Of a stretch of 64,000 nt of DNA, positions 50,099-62,890 are shown piece after piece. The stretch is taken from NCBI GenBank assembly GCA_030549205.1, contig JAUKTV010000011.1:868001-932000 (forward strand), read 5' to 3'. The notes under the pieces are model-generated. The model saw only the letters and a list, made by a program, of their open reading frames with translations. It ran no database searches and was not told the DNA's origin. Every line of letters starts with the position of its first letter. Positions within the stretch are counted from its first letter, which is position 1. The stretch comes from Apiosordaria backusii (lineage: Eukaryota > Ascomycota > Sordariomycetes > Sordariales > Lasiosphaeriaceae). The position numbers and the translations under genes are program-made.

Positions 50099-51720
50099 GT
50101 GTTGGAGTGAATGGGTGTTGGATGGTGGTGATAGGTAAAGGGGGGTGGGTGAGAATGGGGATGGGGATTTGGAAAGGGGGGGGGGAGTATATAATGACTG
50201 GTGTTTTTTGCTGTTTATATAATAATGATAATTCGAGTTGGGGCCAGGATGAGCAGCATCTGCGGCGTGTGCATCGTCTATCTGTCTCGTCGTTGTGGTT
50301 CGGCACCTTCACTGACATAAAAGAGGATCAGGGCCAGCAGAGAAGCCACATGATAGTGTATTGGTGGCTCAAACTGTCTGAGAATGGGTCGGTGTGGTCG
50401 GCCGTATCCAGTTTTTTCGACGGCGAGATACTTACCGCAAGTATCACGGCGCAGAGTCACAAGCAAGCATTTGAACGAGATGTGTATTCGTGTGCACCAA
50501 TGTTTATATAACCATTTCTCAATACCCGCTTCTGCTTGCTAACCTGCTACTACGTTGCTCGCTATACTTGCTATAACGCGCTACTTTCTTCGTCGGAGAT
50601 TAGGTGCCCTTTTTCTCGCCAACCTCTTCAAAAAAGAAGTTGGCAAAAAAACCAACCCTGTGCGGCGCGCAGAAATTATTCCTCATATCCCCCTGCCCTT
50701 CCTTCTTCCCCAGCTGCCCGCTGTCATCCATCAGTGTCGTTGTGCCCTCATGTTTCCATCGCGTGCGTGTATGTATCTTCTTCCATCTCCCTACCCTGAG
50801 AGAAGACGAAGCATTCCAGCAAATTCGTCTCGACTCGTTTCGTCTCTTCATCCCACCACCACTATCTCATTCCCACTTCATCTCATCTCAAACCAGGGTA
50901 TCCCAAGTGTCTAACAAGAATGTAGGAAATAAAAGAAGATAAAAAAGCTGGCTGCCCGTTTCCCTTTATCAGTGAAAGCTGATACCGACACCCATTACCA
51001 CACAGGAGACAGAAAGAGAGAAGCGCCAACCCAATTCTAACAAATGCTAGCCAACCCTAGATTTCCCTGCAAGAAAACCCCCACACGGAAGAAGAGAACG
51101 CTGTAAAAGTCCTCCCATCATGAACCGCACAGTACCCAAAATACCAAGGACATGAAAACAAAAAAACAAAAAGCCATTCCATAAAAGCAAAGAAGCAACG
51201 TTCATGCTCTTCCCGTTCTCTACTTCGTCCCTCTCTCATCACCCATCTCCGCAACGCCTGACCAAGCTATCGAGTGTAACCCAGGGACTCCCACTACTCC
51301 AGTCGTCTTGCTCACAAAATTAAAGAGCGTGCGACATTTGTGTCCGCCCCTACCATCGTGGTAGCCCATTTCGTAGTGGACGCGCCAGCGTCATGACCAC
51401 GGCCATCTCCTTTGTCTGCCCAGCATCAGGTCAAAATCATCGTGGTATCAGAGAAAAGACATATACAGAAAGAAATCCACAAAAAATATCCATGAAGAAA
51501 CGTAAAAGAAAAGAAAAAAGAAAAACTTTGCCTAAAGAATCGTGCTCAGAATCGATTCTGCTCGTCTTTTAAGGTCTGCTGAGAACCAAAGTCCCAAGGA
51601 CGCTGAGAGCCAAATTCAAAGGTCTGCCGAAAACCAAAGCTCAAGGTCTGCCGAGAACCATAAAAGACATCAAGAAAGGTCATGCTGAAATCCGGTGCGT
51701 TTCGATCGGCAGGCACCTCT
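50099..51720. other. 1.6 kb convergent interval between MSC7 and NIT-2 genes
   Basis: The 3' flanks of two convergent genes. It contains G-rich sequence near 50,100-50,190 and A-rich sequence around 51,000-51,540. A degenerate tandem repeat lies at 51571-51666, within about 150 bp of the NIT-2 stop and so probably in its 3' untranslated region. No gene was seen. Confidence 0.45.
51571..51666. repeat. Four degenerate ~24-bp repeats in the NIT-2 3' region
   Basis: Four tandem copies related to aaggtctgcygagaaccaaa occur at 51571-51595, 51596-51617, 51619-51642 and 51643-51666. They are separated by short variable spacers and diverge at several positions. On the NIT-2 transcript they would lie 55-150 nt after the stop, as repeated ggttctcrgcagacctt elements. 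Confidence 0.85.
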
Positions 51721-54700
51721 TTACAGACTCATTGTCAACCACTCCCACTCCTGTTGTTGGCCGCCTGCGCCACTGCCGTTCAATATTGTCGAGGACTGGT
51801 TGCTGGTCATGCCTCTCAAGCCCGATCCGACTGTAGGCCGCTGAGGCATGCCAAAGCTGCTACCATTGGTAAGGCCCATATTGTTGGTGGCATGGGCTGA
51901 CGAATAGCCACTGCTAGATCCGACTGACCGTGCTGCTTCGTTTGATCCCGTCGAGTTCTCTGGGCTGTCGATATCCATGCTGCTCGAGGGCTGATCGGCA
52001 GCAGACCTGCTGTGGCGACGTTGGCGTTTCGAGCCAAGAGTCGCCGCTCTTGCCAAGGACGCGGCGCCGGGACCAGGCGTGTTCTTGGGTGGTGCTGCGG
52101 CGATGGGAACAACACCCTTGCCACCGACCACTCCGCTAGTAGAACCAACGCTGCCATGATAGCTTGTAGGGGTGCTTCCAGCTGTGTTGCCGCCCGAGGC
52201 AGGACCGCTAGCAGGGCTTTCGCCATCATGGACACTATTCGATCGGTTCTGGGCAGCGGGTGGTGTGCTCACTTTTGTCGGCGGGGGATTGGCGTTGGAA
52301 GTAATAGGAAGAGTCGAGTTCTTCCTGCCAGCCGCTCCTGACAGGTTGTTAGAAGAGCTTGAGGCGGCATTCTTCTTGGATCGAGTGCTGGTCCCGCTAA
52401 CAGTCAAACTAGGCCCCGAGCCACGGTTCCGCTTCTTGATCACGTCAGTCTTCAAACTTAGCGGGCGGACTACGCCATGAAGCTTCAAGAACAGGCCGCA
52501 GGCGTTGCAGAGAGGCTGGCCCTCGGGGTTCCGGCGCCAAAGAGGGGTTGTGGTTGTAGCGCAGTTGGTACACACTGTGGGAGCACTGCTGTCCCCTTGG
52601 TAACCACCGGCGCCCTGAAGGTTGGTCATAGAACCGTGCATTGAGCCCGGGGGAGGTGAGGAGGGCCGGCTGGCAGCAACAGATGAGAAGCCAGAAGCAA
52701 ACATAGCATCGGCTAGCGGCGAGTTCGGGTTGGATTGCCCAAAGGAATAGGCCATGTTTGCCAATCCTGGTGTCGAAGCGGTTCGGGGCATTTTGATTAG
52801 GCGTCCATTGTTCGTATGGAATGACTGAGAGTGCGATCTGGCTAAACCAGTTCTGTCCCAATCACCATTGGCATCGACGAATTCAGTCGTTGTGGCCCCG
52901 ATCGTCACCTGTTTACGGGGCGGCCCAGCAGGATACCTTGCAGCTTGCGTGCTGAAGTTGCCGGGCAAGCTAGGGTCCCACTGCAATGCTGAGCTGTCGA
53001 AGGGGCTATCTTCCATGGTCGTTGAGAAGGTTCTCTCAGCAAACGCTCCGCCATCCTCGTCGTCTGACTCGGCCCCGAAGAACATGGAGTCCTGGCCCAG
53101 GCCAACGCCCGGAGAGCGAGCATTATGTTCCTGCTGGAATACCGCCGATGGATCGATATGGCCAAAGCTACTCGGTGCAGTGAAGGCAGAAACGGGATCG
53201 GCGCTCGAGGTCGACGTAGGGAACATCACGTTGTTCGGAAAAGCGAACTGCTGGCTCAGGGTGCTGCTGATACCAGACGGACCCGGCCGAAAGGGTTGCT
53301 GGCGCTGATGGCGCATATCCAGGGAACCAAAATAAAATCCCTCGCCGCCCTCGCCCAATGGGTGAGGAGTGGAGACTGCAGACTGATATGCAGAGCCAGG
53401 GGGCGAGTAAAAGTCTGCGCCAGCAAGTGAACTAGGTTGCATTGAGTTCCCATTGTATACAGAGAAGTGATCATGAGCGACCATGGGCGAGGTGGACGGG
53501 GAAAACGAAAAGTTGGGCTGGAAAGGACCGGCAGAGGTAATGATAGAATCGTTCTCCAACTGGAAAGTGTCAAGGGGGAATGGAACGCCTGGTTGGTTAC
53601 TCGGCTGTGACACGGCGGTTTGTTGCGAGTTGTTGTTGTTGTTGTCGAGAGAATATTCATTGAGGTCGCCATCAGCATCCAGTCCGTTGGCGGCAGAGCC
53701 ACTGTTCATGGCAGAGACGTGTGGAGAGAAGTTGGCAGGTCGTTTCCGGTTCTGAAGCACGTCGACAAGGTCAGATTACCTTGTCCTGAAGAGCAAATAC
53801 TTTCATACAACAACCACCAGTTCATCCAGGATACAGGGGCGCGAACTTACCCTTCTGTTAGTCTCATCAATACTCGTTTTCCTGATTTGCCGAGGGAGAT
53901 AACCAAACTCCTCTTGCACTCGCTGGTGCGCGGCTACAGGGACCGACTGAGGAATCATGGTCTGCGCTGCCTCCTTGCGCGACTTGATGGGGATCGCGGA
54001 GGCCGTAGTGTAGTTGGAGCGATCATCGGCCTGTCTGGCGCTCTCCGATCCGGGGGTAAGCGCAATACCGGCTGGGGTTCCTACCAGTTCATGGTTGATG
54101 AAGTCGTCCAAACTCATGGGGTCTGACTGCGTAACAGTCTGTTCAGATGACTTGCGCAACTGCTGAGCAATGCCACTGGGCGCATTCAGTGCCGCAAGAC
54201 GCGAATGTTCCCGTCTTCAAGGCCCGGAGAGTCAGCGGGTTTTCACCAAACATGGCGGCGGTTTCCCCATAATTGTGGGAAAGTCAAAAACTTACATGGC
54301 TTCCTCAGCCAGCCTGGCTTTCTTTTGCAATTTCAAGTGCATGGCCCTCCAAGTCAGATTTTCCATCCTGTTCTGGTTGGGGAGTAGCTGCTTTGTCCTG
54401 GCGTACAGCTTCCAGATCTGTGTGGCCAAGGGGTCTTCCCTCTGCATCTCATCAAAGCCCTGGACCACATTGGGGCCGGTGAGCTCAAAGGGCGTGAAGG
54501 CGGCAGACTGAAACAATTCATGGTAAGGGCCATTGTATGGAGTCGGTGACTCGAAGGGCATGGCAGGAAACCTCGGGCGGGCGGAGGGTGTCGCGGAGGT
54601 GGCTATCTTTTGGCCGGTGATCGGCTCACTTGAGTGTGCATTGATGGTGACTCGCTCTCGATCAGCTTTGAGCCTCTGATTGTGGGCGGCGTCTTGTGGC

Positions 54701-54795
54701 CTCCGAGGGAAGCGATAGTCGTGTTCTGTACTGGTGGGATTCATAGAGGAAAGCGGGCTCATGGTAGAGAACGGCGTCGCCGTGCTCGCAGCCAT
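51721..54795 (-). CDS. nit-2: GATA-type nitrogen regulator NIT-2/AreA
   Basis: The global activator of nitrogen catabolic genes when preferred nitrogen is scarce, held in check by the NmrA/NMR protein. Exons 54795-54296, 54214-53851 and 53751-51721, with introns of 81 and 99 nt, give 964 aa, within the family range. The N-terminal part has the conserved M-E-N-L-T-W-R-A-M block, split from later parts by intron 1, and S-L-D-D-F-I. One GATA zinc finger, C-x2-C-x17-C-x2-C, sits at residues 682-706, followed by the basic tail D-V-I-K-K-R-N-R. The protein ends E-W-E-W-L-T-M-S-L, the end involved in NMR binding. I start at the ATG at 54795. No ATG occurs on this strand for over 500 nt upstream, which supports that choice and suggests a long leader. 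Confidence 0.97.
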
Positions 54796-57700
54796 TGCGT
54801 GGTACAACGGATGAGACCTTCTTGTAGGAAGGTTGTGAGGTGGTCTGGGTGAAGGAACCTGACAGGCGCAAAGAAGTTCGCAAGTCCGCCGTTTTGGCTT
54901 TGGGTGGTTCCCCACGTTTGGAGTGACCGCACAGGCCTTTGTGTGCTCGCAGCGCTGTTGGGGGGGGAGAGGTGTGGGGTGGGGTGGAAAGTACTCTCTG
55001 GGCAGCGGCCCAGTAGGTTAGCAGCTGCTCCCGCTGGACTGCGCTGCGTCGACGAATGCGAGGTTGCGGCAACTAGCTTCGAAGCTTGTCGAGAAGGCGT
55101 TCCGCGAAAACCCTTGGTGCGGCTTTTCTGAAGGGGATTTACCAAAGCGCACACAAAGAAGCAGAAAAATTGGATAAAACGGCCCCTTGTGATGCTGCTC
55201 CGTACGGTGGTAGCCAGCGGCCGGCCTGTGCTCAGGAAATAACGGGAGGAGGGGAGGGGTGCGGAGGAAGATGGTGAGGCCAGTCGGCAGGGCCCTCGGC
55301 GGCTTCCCTTCTGGTGTGTTTGAGGGATGGCCCCGCCAGAGTAGTGCGAGAAGAGAGGAAGATGGGACAGAGCGAACAGGAAGCGCGTGAGTACAAAATA
55401 TCGTATGAATGTCTCGACGAGTTCTCAGGTTGGGGATGTGTGGATGCTTCCCGCCCACAAGCACAGCAACAATACAGACGGGACTACACTATACGGAAAC
55501 GAAGGAGGAGGAGGAGAGTGGAAATGGAGTGGAGAGATCGTGTGCAAGTCGCCCTCCCCGGTCCGCCGACGTTCCCACAGGTGCCGGCGTGGACTGCCTG
55601 TTCATAGGGAGCAGGCCACTGCAAGCAGTTGGGTGTCCACCGCGCCGCCCACCCACACGTCGCGCCGTGCAAGAATCGGGAGTCGGTTGGAACAGGGGGC
55701 GTCTTGTTCTCTCATCGGGCTGTGGGGCCACTAGATGGATCACCGGCCTCTCTAGCCAAATCCCTAGGAAGCCAAGTCTGCTTATACCGGCAATCCTACC
55801 TGCTGAGGTGTCTCGCCGTTGTAGGACTGTGGATTATGCATCTGTATTTTTCTCAATTCCGTAAACGGGGTGGCAAGTGGATGGAATGGCAGTCAAGTGA
55901 GAGAGTCTTCAGCTTCCAGATATCCTCGGCTTCTACCTACCAGACTAGCAAATGCTACGCCTCCGAGGGACACCAGGATTATCATGTCCAGAGTACCTAC
56001 TTGAGCACCGAGCTGCCAGGATGGAAGCAGTCCTGAATAGGTTGGCAGCAAACAAAGCGAGGTCTCGACATATGCCACCTACATATATGTAAGAACCTGC
56101 GCCCAAGCTCTCCGCTCTCTGTTTGTCTCGTAGCTGCGGGATCTCGCACACTCCGCCAAGAGCCATTGTTCAGGTGAACAACCTGGGGCCATAAGAGGAA
56201 GAAATGGCCGAGTCCTCAAGGTCACTTCCGGTCAGTCGATGACAGGTCTGACATGGCTGACACAGCTGACAAGGTGGGTGCCAAGACATTTCAGAATAGA
56301 GTTCTGATTCCTGCTGCCCACGCTTCAAAAAGCGGCTTGAACAACTGTATCACCACGTTCGAAGTGACATGTCTCTGTCCTCCTGGAATCTTGTCTTCGG
56401 AAACCGCTCGTAGTTAGGAGTACCGAAGCTATGTATGGTGGGAGCGCAAAGAAGGGGCTTTCGGAAGCCGCACTGGTAGTCAAACGGACGGTTGCCAGGA
56501 TTATAATGAACGGACCGAAGTCGCTGGTACTTCTCAAGCCGACGATGCAACCCCACTCTTCTTGGCGGGAAGCATCCAGGTGGGCTGGTGTGGGGTTTCT
56601 TGGCACGCAACCCACTGAGCTTATGACAGCGTGGGTAGTGAGAGCCAAACAACAAGGCTGGAGGGGAGCTTTCTCAAAGCATGAGAGACAGCCTATGGAT
56701 CAGGGTCTTCGTTATTGGCCAACGGTCATGGATGCACCGGGTAGTGTACCAGGCCAATCCAGCATTAAACCCATGGTCGTGTGGGCTTCATGCCAGAGCC
56801 ATTCTATGGCTCTTCTTGAGAATGGCTCTGTCTTGGCACCATGTTCCTAAACACTATGTGCACTATGTTTAGCCCATCAGCCATGAGGTACGAGACACAG
56901 GCGACGTAGGAGGTTGTAAGTAGGACAGATCATGTCACTGTGCAGTTGATGGCTGCCAAACTGCAGAAAATCTTGGCCGATCGGTCTGCTCGGCTCTGTG
57001 AGACGGCGATGTCGATGTCATCCCACATTGTGCCAGTTCAGCCTCTGAAGCGGATTGTTCATTCCACCGCCTTGTCATGTGCAAGTGTAGGATTCGAAGT
57101 TCGGACTCTCATGGAGACCCCCACCCGTACCGGCCTTCGAGAGCGCGGGGAACGAAGGGCACAAATGGGTGTGCCATTTGCAGACGCGTGGCTCTGGTGG
57201 TGAGACTGGTTGTCTGTGCGAGGGGTCTCGACCTGCGTGGGGTGACCGAGATGGAACAACGGCAGGTTTCTTGTTAGCCATGTTAGTTTTTCATCGCTCT
57301 TGGTAACGGCCAGACTTTCAACGCACTATACACTCTAGCCACTGTGAGTATGCGCTCTAAAAAAGGATGAGAAGGCGTTGACCAACAAGGCTGACGAAGT
57401 GGCAAATTTGGATTGCAAAAACAATATCGTGAGAAGGCAAAAGAAGGAAACGAGTGATGGGGAACATTTGCCAACATGGTTACAGCAAGCATCAGAAACG
57501 GGATGCAGGAAGCAAGTACCGAATACCTGACAGGGGTCCGGGTGGTGCCCCCACATCGGGCGGGAAGAGACGACAAGCTCTCGTCAGCTTTCTTCTGTCG
57601 ACTCGCTGGTGTGCTTCAACAGCACGTATGGAGATCCTGTCAAGTCAGGACAAACATTCTCTAAATCCAACATGCTCTCCTTCGATAGAGTACCATGGGC

Positions 57701-60700
57701 TAGACGGTGAAACATCTGCTATTTACGCGTCCCGGGCTGGGCTGTGAGGTGAGATTTGGAGCGCAGGGTCCAGAGGATCCTTAAAATACGGTGGGTCTAC
57801 AGCCCAGGCAGGCCCGCCCTTCTCATCAACGACTCAGAGACCTGAATGTGTTCAAGTACGACCAGGCACAGTGAGAAGACCAAAGGAGGCCAACTGATTG
57901 AACTCGGACTGTCTATGGTGTCGATGAGAAACAAGACCTATTCCGTCTTGTTCCTCTTGTTTTACTCTTGATTGAGAGACTACACTACAATTAGCTTGAT
58001 CCTTTGTCAACCTACACCAAGTGCTACACTACACCCGACTGCACGAACGTCTTCCAACACCACCTTTCGAAACGCATCATCAATCTGTCGATCCAAGCTA
58101 TCGACGAGAACGCACTTGCAATGACGACAGACGGACACAATGCCCAATATGGTCCAAGCTTCTGGAGCATTTGAGGGCCATGAGGCTAGCTAGCCTCGGA
58201 GCGCTGGGCAAGGGTTGCTTGTTGAAGAGATATCCACTCAGCATTGGCGGCCCGTGATCCATGTGCGTTTTCGGCGACACGACAGACAGCAACCGTTCGT
58301 CGCTGTCCCTATCGCCATCAGCCTCATGTCATCATCATCAACAACCAAAACAACCTGTCCTGACAACTGTCCATACTGGCGGAGAATCAGACCGAAACCC
58401 CACACACAAAGTCCACCTGTCCTGCACGTCACGCAGGTGCTTCCAAGCCTTGGGACGCTGGAGACAATGGAGACTCTGATCAAACGAATATGTTCACGCC
58501 ATCTGGACGATGGCTGGATGTGACAGGCAAGAGAGGCGCTAAGCTAGCCGACTGCAACTGGGCTTTAGGACAAGCTCTCTGGGCAAATCCCTCCCCTGAC
58601 CGCCATAACAGAACAAACGTGGTGTTTAGCCTTCTTTCTGTTCCTTTATTTTCCGATCTGGTGGATCTCCAATACTCCCTCCGTGCACCGGACGCCTTCG
58701 CCGACATGCGCTAACAACATCACCAAGGGCAGCCGTTGGGGCCGCCCAGAATGCCCAGAAATGCGTTCCGATAAGACCGGGATCAACAACAGCTTGCGGC
58801 AAAATATGGGCGGCTTTCCGACCAGCAAGCACAGAAGCCGCCGCACCATCAACCGGCATGTCTCTCTCTTCAGCCATCCACGTTGCCGAGCGTACAGATA
58901 CCCGCCACCAAGAAACGACGAAACCGGCCTTCAAGGCAGTTGCTACGGGATTCAGTGACAGACCTGCTATGTGGTGTGTTGATGATAGTGGTGTCATCGT
59001 CTCTGGCCGCTTCCTTCGCCCAGAAAAAGTGACCCAACCCTCGCTCCCGGAACCGGCCTGTCACCAAGTGAGCATATATCAGAGAAGGCATATGCAGCCC
59101 ACTCACTTCTGCCGTGGTTGTCCGATCTCGCTGCTTCTTGCGATGCCGCCCTTGGAGAGTTTACGGCCTATCTACGGTCAAACAAACCACAGATGCGATG
59201 GCGGTGATGCTGACCTACATCCAGGACCACCAGGACCATCAGTGACATGTGAAAGCTGGGTTTGTGGTGGATGTTCACAAAGGCCCAAGGACCGTGCCCC
59301 TCGTCAAGGTGCTTATCTTGTCGCCGTCGTCGCCAAGAGTCTTTTTGCCTTATCCTGTATGAAGTTACTCCCGAGACTCTGAGTTTCCGACCGCCCGAAA
59401 GCTCGGGCAAGCCAACATGTATTGCCGGGGCGGAATTGGCTCCTCAACCGATGTGCTCTGTATCCTTTCAGGTGCAGAGGAACATTTCAATATTGAGACT
59501 GTCGGTTGGATAGGCCAGCCGCCCAACCACCTCGCTTCCAATCACACACTCGGGTTCGTGCGGGATTAAACCCATCGACGCGCTCTGGTGGTTGACGACG
59601 ACGTCCGCTGATGACCCGACGTGGAGGCACAACCAATGAGATCTTTGTGAACCCGTGGGGTCTCGGGGGATGGTGTCTCACCCCGCAACCATGCGGCCAA
59701 GCGCGGAATTGACGTGGGGGTCGGGTGAACTGATTCATGCGGAGCGAGGCTGCGAAAATCAGAGTCAAGAATCCAGAAGCTCATGACCGGGAGGATGTTT
59801 GATGGTGTGGCGTGGGCGTAGTGTTGGCCTCTGTCCTTGAGATCCCGTCTGAGAAGGCGGCGTGGACGGAAAGGGTTGTCACCCGCAAGAGGGAACGTTG
59901 ATCCTATGAGTCTCCGTCGAAGGGTATCTTGAGGCCTTCCGCTTGGGCATTCGGATTGTTAGCATCCCAAGGGCAGCTATCCTGTGCCGAATAGGTGTCT
60001 ATGGGCGTGGAAAATGGGAGGGTTCCGTCTTCTTTATAGCCTGCGAGCTCAGCTGACCTCCAGACGATCTTCCACGCGTCTTATCTATGTGATAGGGATT
60101 CTTCACGCAACCGTCCACTGAGAGGCTGTAGATCTGGCGAGCGACCATTCGCAATCCTCGTCAAGCATGAGCACCAGCCCTATCTACCAGGTATTTAGGC
60201 GTCATTTGGAAGCTCAGAGATAGCAAGTCCTCAAAGCTGAGGTGTTGCGAATCGCACCTGCTGTTAAAGTACCATTCAGCCTTCTGCTTTTGCTCACATG
60301 GCTAACCTTATCGCGGCTATCCGTCCATGCCTACAAAACTCCTGCACAACATGTCGGTATCTATCTTGCGCCATTCTGCTGCTGTAGGCACGAGCCCGAC
60401 AGGGTCCTGAACATTGCATCTCCAGTTGCTGGACCCGAACCGCGCAAGGTACTCGGTTCATCTAGACCCATCGTGGCCCTGATGCGCCTCGCCAGTGTAT
60501 ATACCTATACATCCTGGGTCTCTAGCGAGACAGTTCACAAGCTTTTTGAAAACTTCACGGTTTGCCAAGTTGCCTTCCCGAGCCAAGCCGGTACACGGCA
60601 TCGGGATGGTCCTGGGGTCGAGGCTAATTACGCTATTATCAATGAGTTTTGCGAGTTGTGGCACGTGTCACACGCGCCCCCTTTTCTTTCTGGTCTCGGA

Positions 60701-62061
60701 TGGAGCACTATATATCCAGTGCTGTGCCTTCCCTACTCCGAGGGAACGGCACTATCTTTCTCTCCTATGCCACGTGGTAACAAGGTTACAGCGCTGGGAG
60801 GGTGTGAGAACATTTGAGGTTGATATAAGTTTGGTCTATCCCCGTCAGTGGCTATTTATGCTGTTGCTTCTCGTTTCTCTCTTACTCGACGATCCACGAG
60901 GACCAACTGGAGGATATATCTGGCAGAAAAGGGGTTTATTTCGACGGTGATGACGGATCACGGGACGCCATGGTACTGGACAAACAGAATAACGGTTGAA
61001 CGGCTATTCCAACGCCCGGGATGCTTTAATGTTTGGCAGGAAGGCCCATATCAGGCTATGGAACGACATATACAACACAATCACAGGGCAAAGCAGCAAG
61101 TCCTAGGGTGAGCCTGTCACATGACTAGCAATAGCTGTTAAAATCTGGCAGTTGCAGTACAGCTTTGGGCTGAAGATGGGGAATTCGAGATGGGCTTATA
61201 CCAGTTGCCCAGATACAGGCCCGAATTTGGATATACGTCGGTATCACAAGTTGCATCAACGGACTTCCAGGTTCCGCTTCAACCTGAATGGCTTATATTC
61301 CTGACAGCCACCATGCCACACGAAACTTTCATCACCGAGGGCGCTCAAAACACTTTCAGTCAACAGCTACTGAAGCCTGGCGTTGCCCCGTTGAGACGGG
61401 CATGTTCGATTGGGCTTGCTGGGACTTACACACCAAGTACTGACCAACACAATTAGGGGACGCCTGGGCCAAGTCAAGCAAATGCGTCGTTGTCTATAGC
61501 CTCCTTTTGTGCCAGTCGTGGCTCCTACTATCGACCGGTCGGTTGAACTCTCGGCCCAAGTATCCTCTGTCGGACCTACATGCTCTCTCATCATCATCTT
61601 CCTAGCCAAACACTCAAACACGTTGACAGTAACAAATCGCGCCGGCGGGCATGGCATTGTTCGATCACACAGGTCAGGCCTCTTCACTGATCATATTGTG
61701 GTATAGGATCGCAATACAAAACCCAACAAGGGGAATTCGTCGATTCATATTAAAGCTGAGCGCTGAAGTCCCATCTATCTCCGCCCCCGAAAGAAAGAAA
61801 AAAAAGATATTACCCACACACAAGAAAGATTAACCACCACCAAGTATATCCCCGAAAGAAGTCAACTCGCCCCTTGACAAACATGCCCGCCAAATTATCA
61901 GCCAAACATAAGCTAGCTACCTCAACTCCAGGCCTCTTCATTCCCCTGACCAAAAAAAAAAAGAGAAAAAGAAATAGAAATATTACCCAAAAGGAACCAA
62001 GAACGAAAAGAAACCAAAAGCCCTCGTCGAAGAAAGACAACAACTGCAGTTCGCCTCTCCC
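54796..62061. other. 7.3 kb gap upstream of NIT-2 and downstream of the CFEM-like gene
   Basis: The NIT-2 promoter and leader must lie at the left end. The first 500 nt lack any ATG on the NIT-2 strand. No gene is supported in the remainder. The longest frame starting with ATG (58858-59382, +, 174 codons) has no recognisable domain and uneven composition. The right end (about 61,790-62,050) is A-rich on the plus strand and is the 3' flank of the CFEM-like gene. No transposon relic was identified by eye. Confidence 0.45.
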
Positions 62062-62890
62062 TCAAAGAAGCCCAGCAACAGCAACCACACCCCCCAAAAC
62101 CGCACCCATCATCTTCACTCCGCTATCAACCTTGTTATTCTCCACCGCCGCATTCCCAGTCGCCTGAGCGCCCTGAAGAAAGCTCGTAGTGGTGCTATCC
62201 CCACTAACCGCCAACGCAACAGTCGCAAGCCCGATGCTCGTGCTAAAGCTCGTAACCCCGTTATCAACCGCCGTGATCACCCGGGTAACCGTCTGCGTCT
62301 CGGTACTCCACTCCCACCCCTTACCCCAAGGACCCCAAGGGTTCCCGCCCGCCTGACCTCCCGGTCCCCAGCCGCCCGGGCCGCCAGCCCAGGGGTTGCC
62401 GTTCCATTCGCACCCGGTGACGGTGTACACTCCGCCGGTCCAGGTTTTGGTCCAGGAGCCGTCGCCCCCCCAGACGTTGGAGCCGCGGCCGGGACCCCAG
62501 ACGCCGGTGAAGGCTGGGGCGGTGAGGGTTAGGACGCCGGTGGAGCCGGCGGAGGAGCAGGAGGCCCATTGGGCGCAGAGGGAACTGGAAAGGGAGGAGT
62601 AGGAGGTTACGGCGGTGGGGGAGTCGGAGCAGGCGGAGGAGATGCAGGAGATTAGGGGGGCGGCTTGGGTTGGTTCGGAGCAGTAGGATGTTGGGGCTGG
62701 CCAGGTGGAGGCTGTGTCCCAGAGGGAGGAGAGGCAGGATTGCTTTGGGGGAATTGTTAGCAAGGGGTTATAACTAGAGAATGGGGGGGGGGGAGGGGAC
62801 AATACTAACAGCGCAATCGGGGGCATCAGCGTACCATTGGGCGGCGTTGGTGGCAGGGGCCAGGAGGACGGTTACGGCTGATGGCTTCAT
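62062..62890 (-). CDS. Secreted CFEM-like, Trp/Gly-rich, probably GPI-anchored protein
   Basis: Exons 62890-62810 and 62742-62062, with a 67-nt intron containing a poly-C tract, give 253 aa. A short weak signal peptide (about 1-18) is followed by Cys-rich sequence beginning P-D-C-A-Q-S-C. The cysteine spacing is C-x3-C, Y-C, C-x4-C, then C-A-Q-W-A-S-C. It resembles a CFEM domain, a fungal extracellular fold often used for haem or surface functions, but lacks the central C-x-C. A Trp/Gly/Pro-rich segment follows (about residues 120-165: N-P-W-A-G-G-P-G-G-W and similar). The end is Ser/Thr-rich, then a small-residue site and a hydrophobic tail ending A-V-A-G-L-L, typical of GPI attachment. A cell-wall or plasma-membrane surface location is inferred. 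CFEM membership is tentative. Confidence 0.78.

Noticed and set aside
54796..54915. N-terminal extension of NIT-2 beginning with GTG
   Set aside because: There is no ATG in the extension. The next ATG matches the conserved family beginning better.
58858..59382. 174-codon ATG-started ORF in the gap upstream of NIT-2
   Set aside because: Uneven composition, no domain, and comparable overlapping frames on the other strand. Not strong enough to call a gene.
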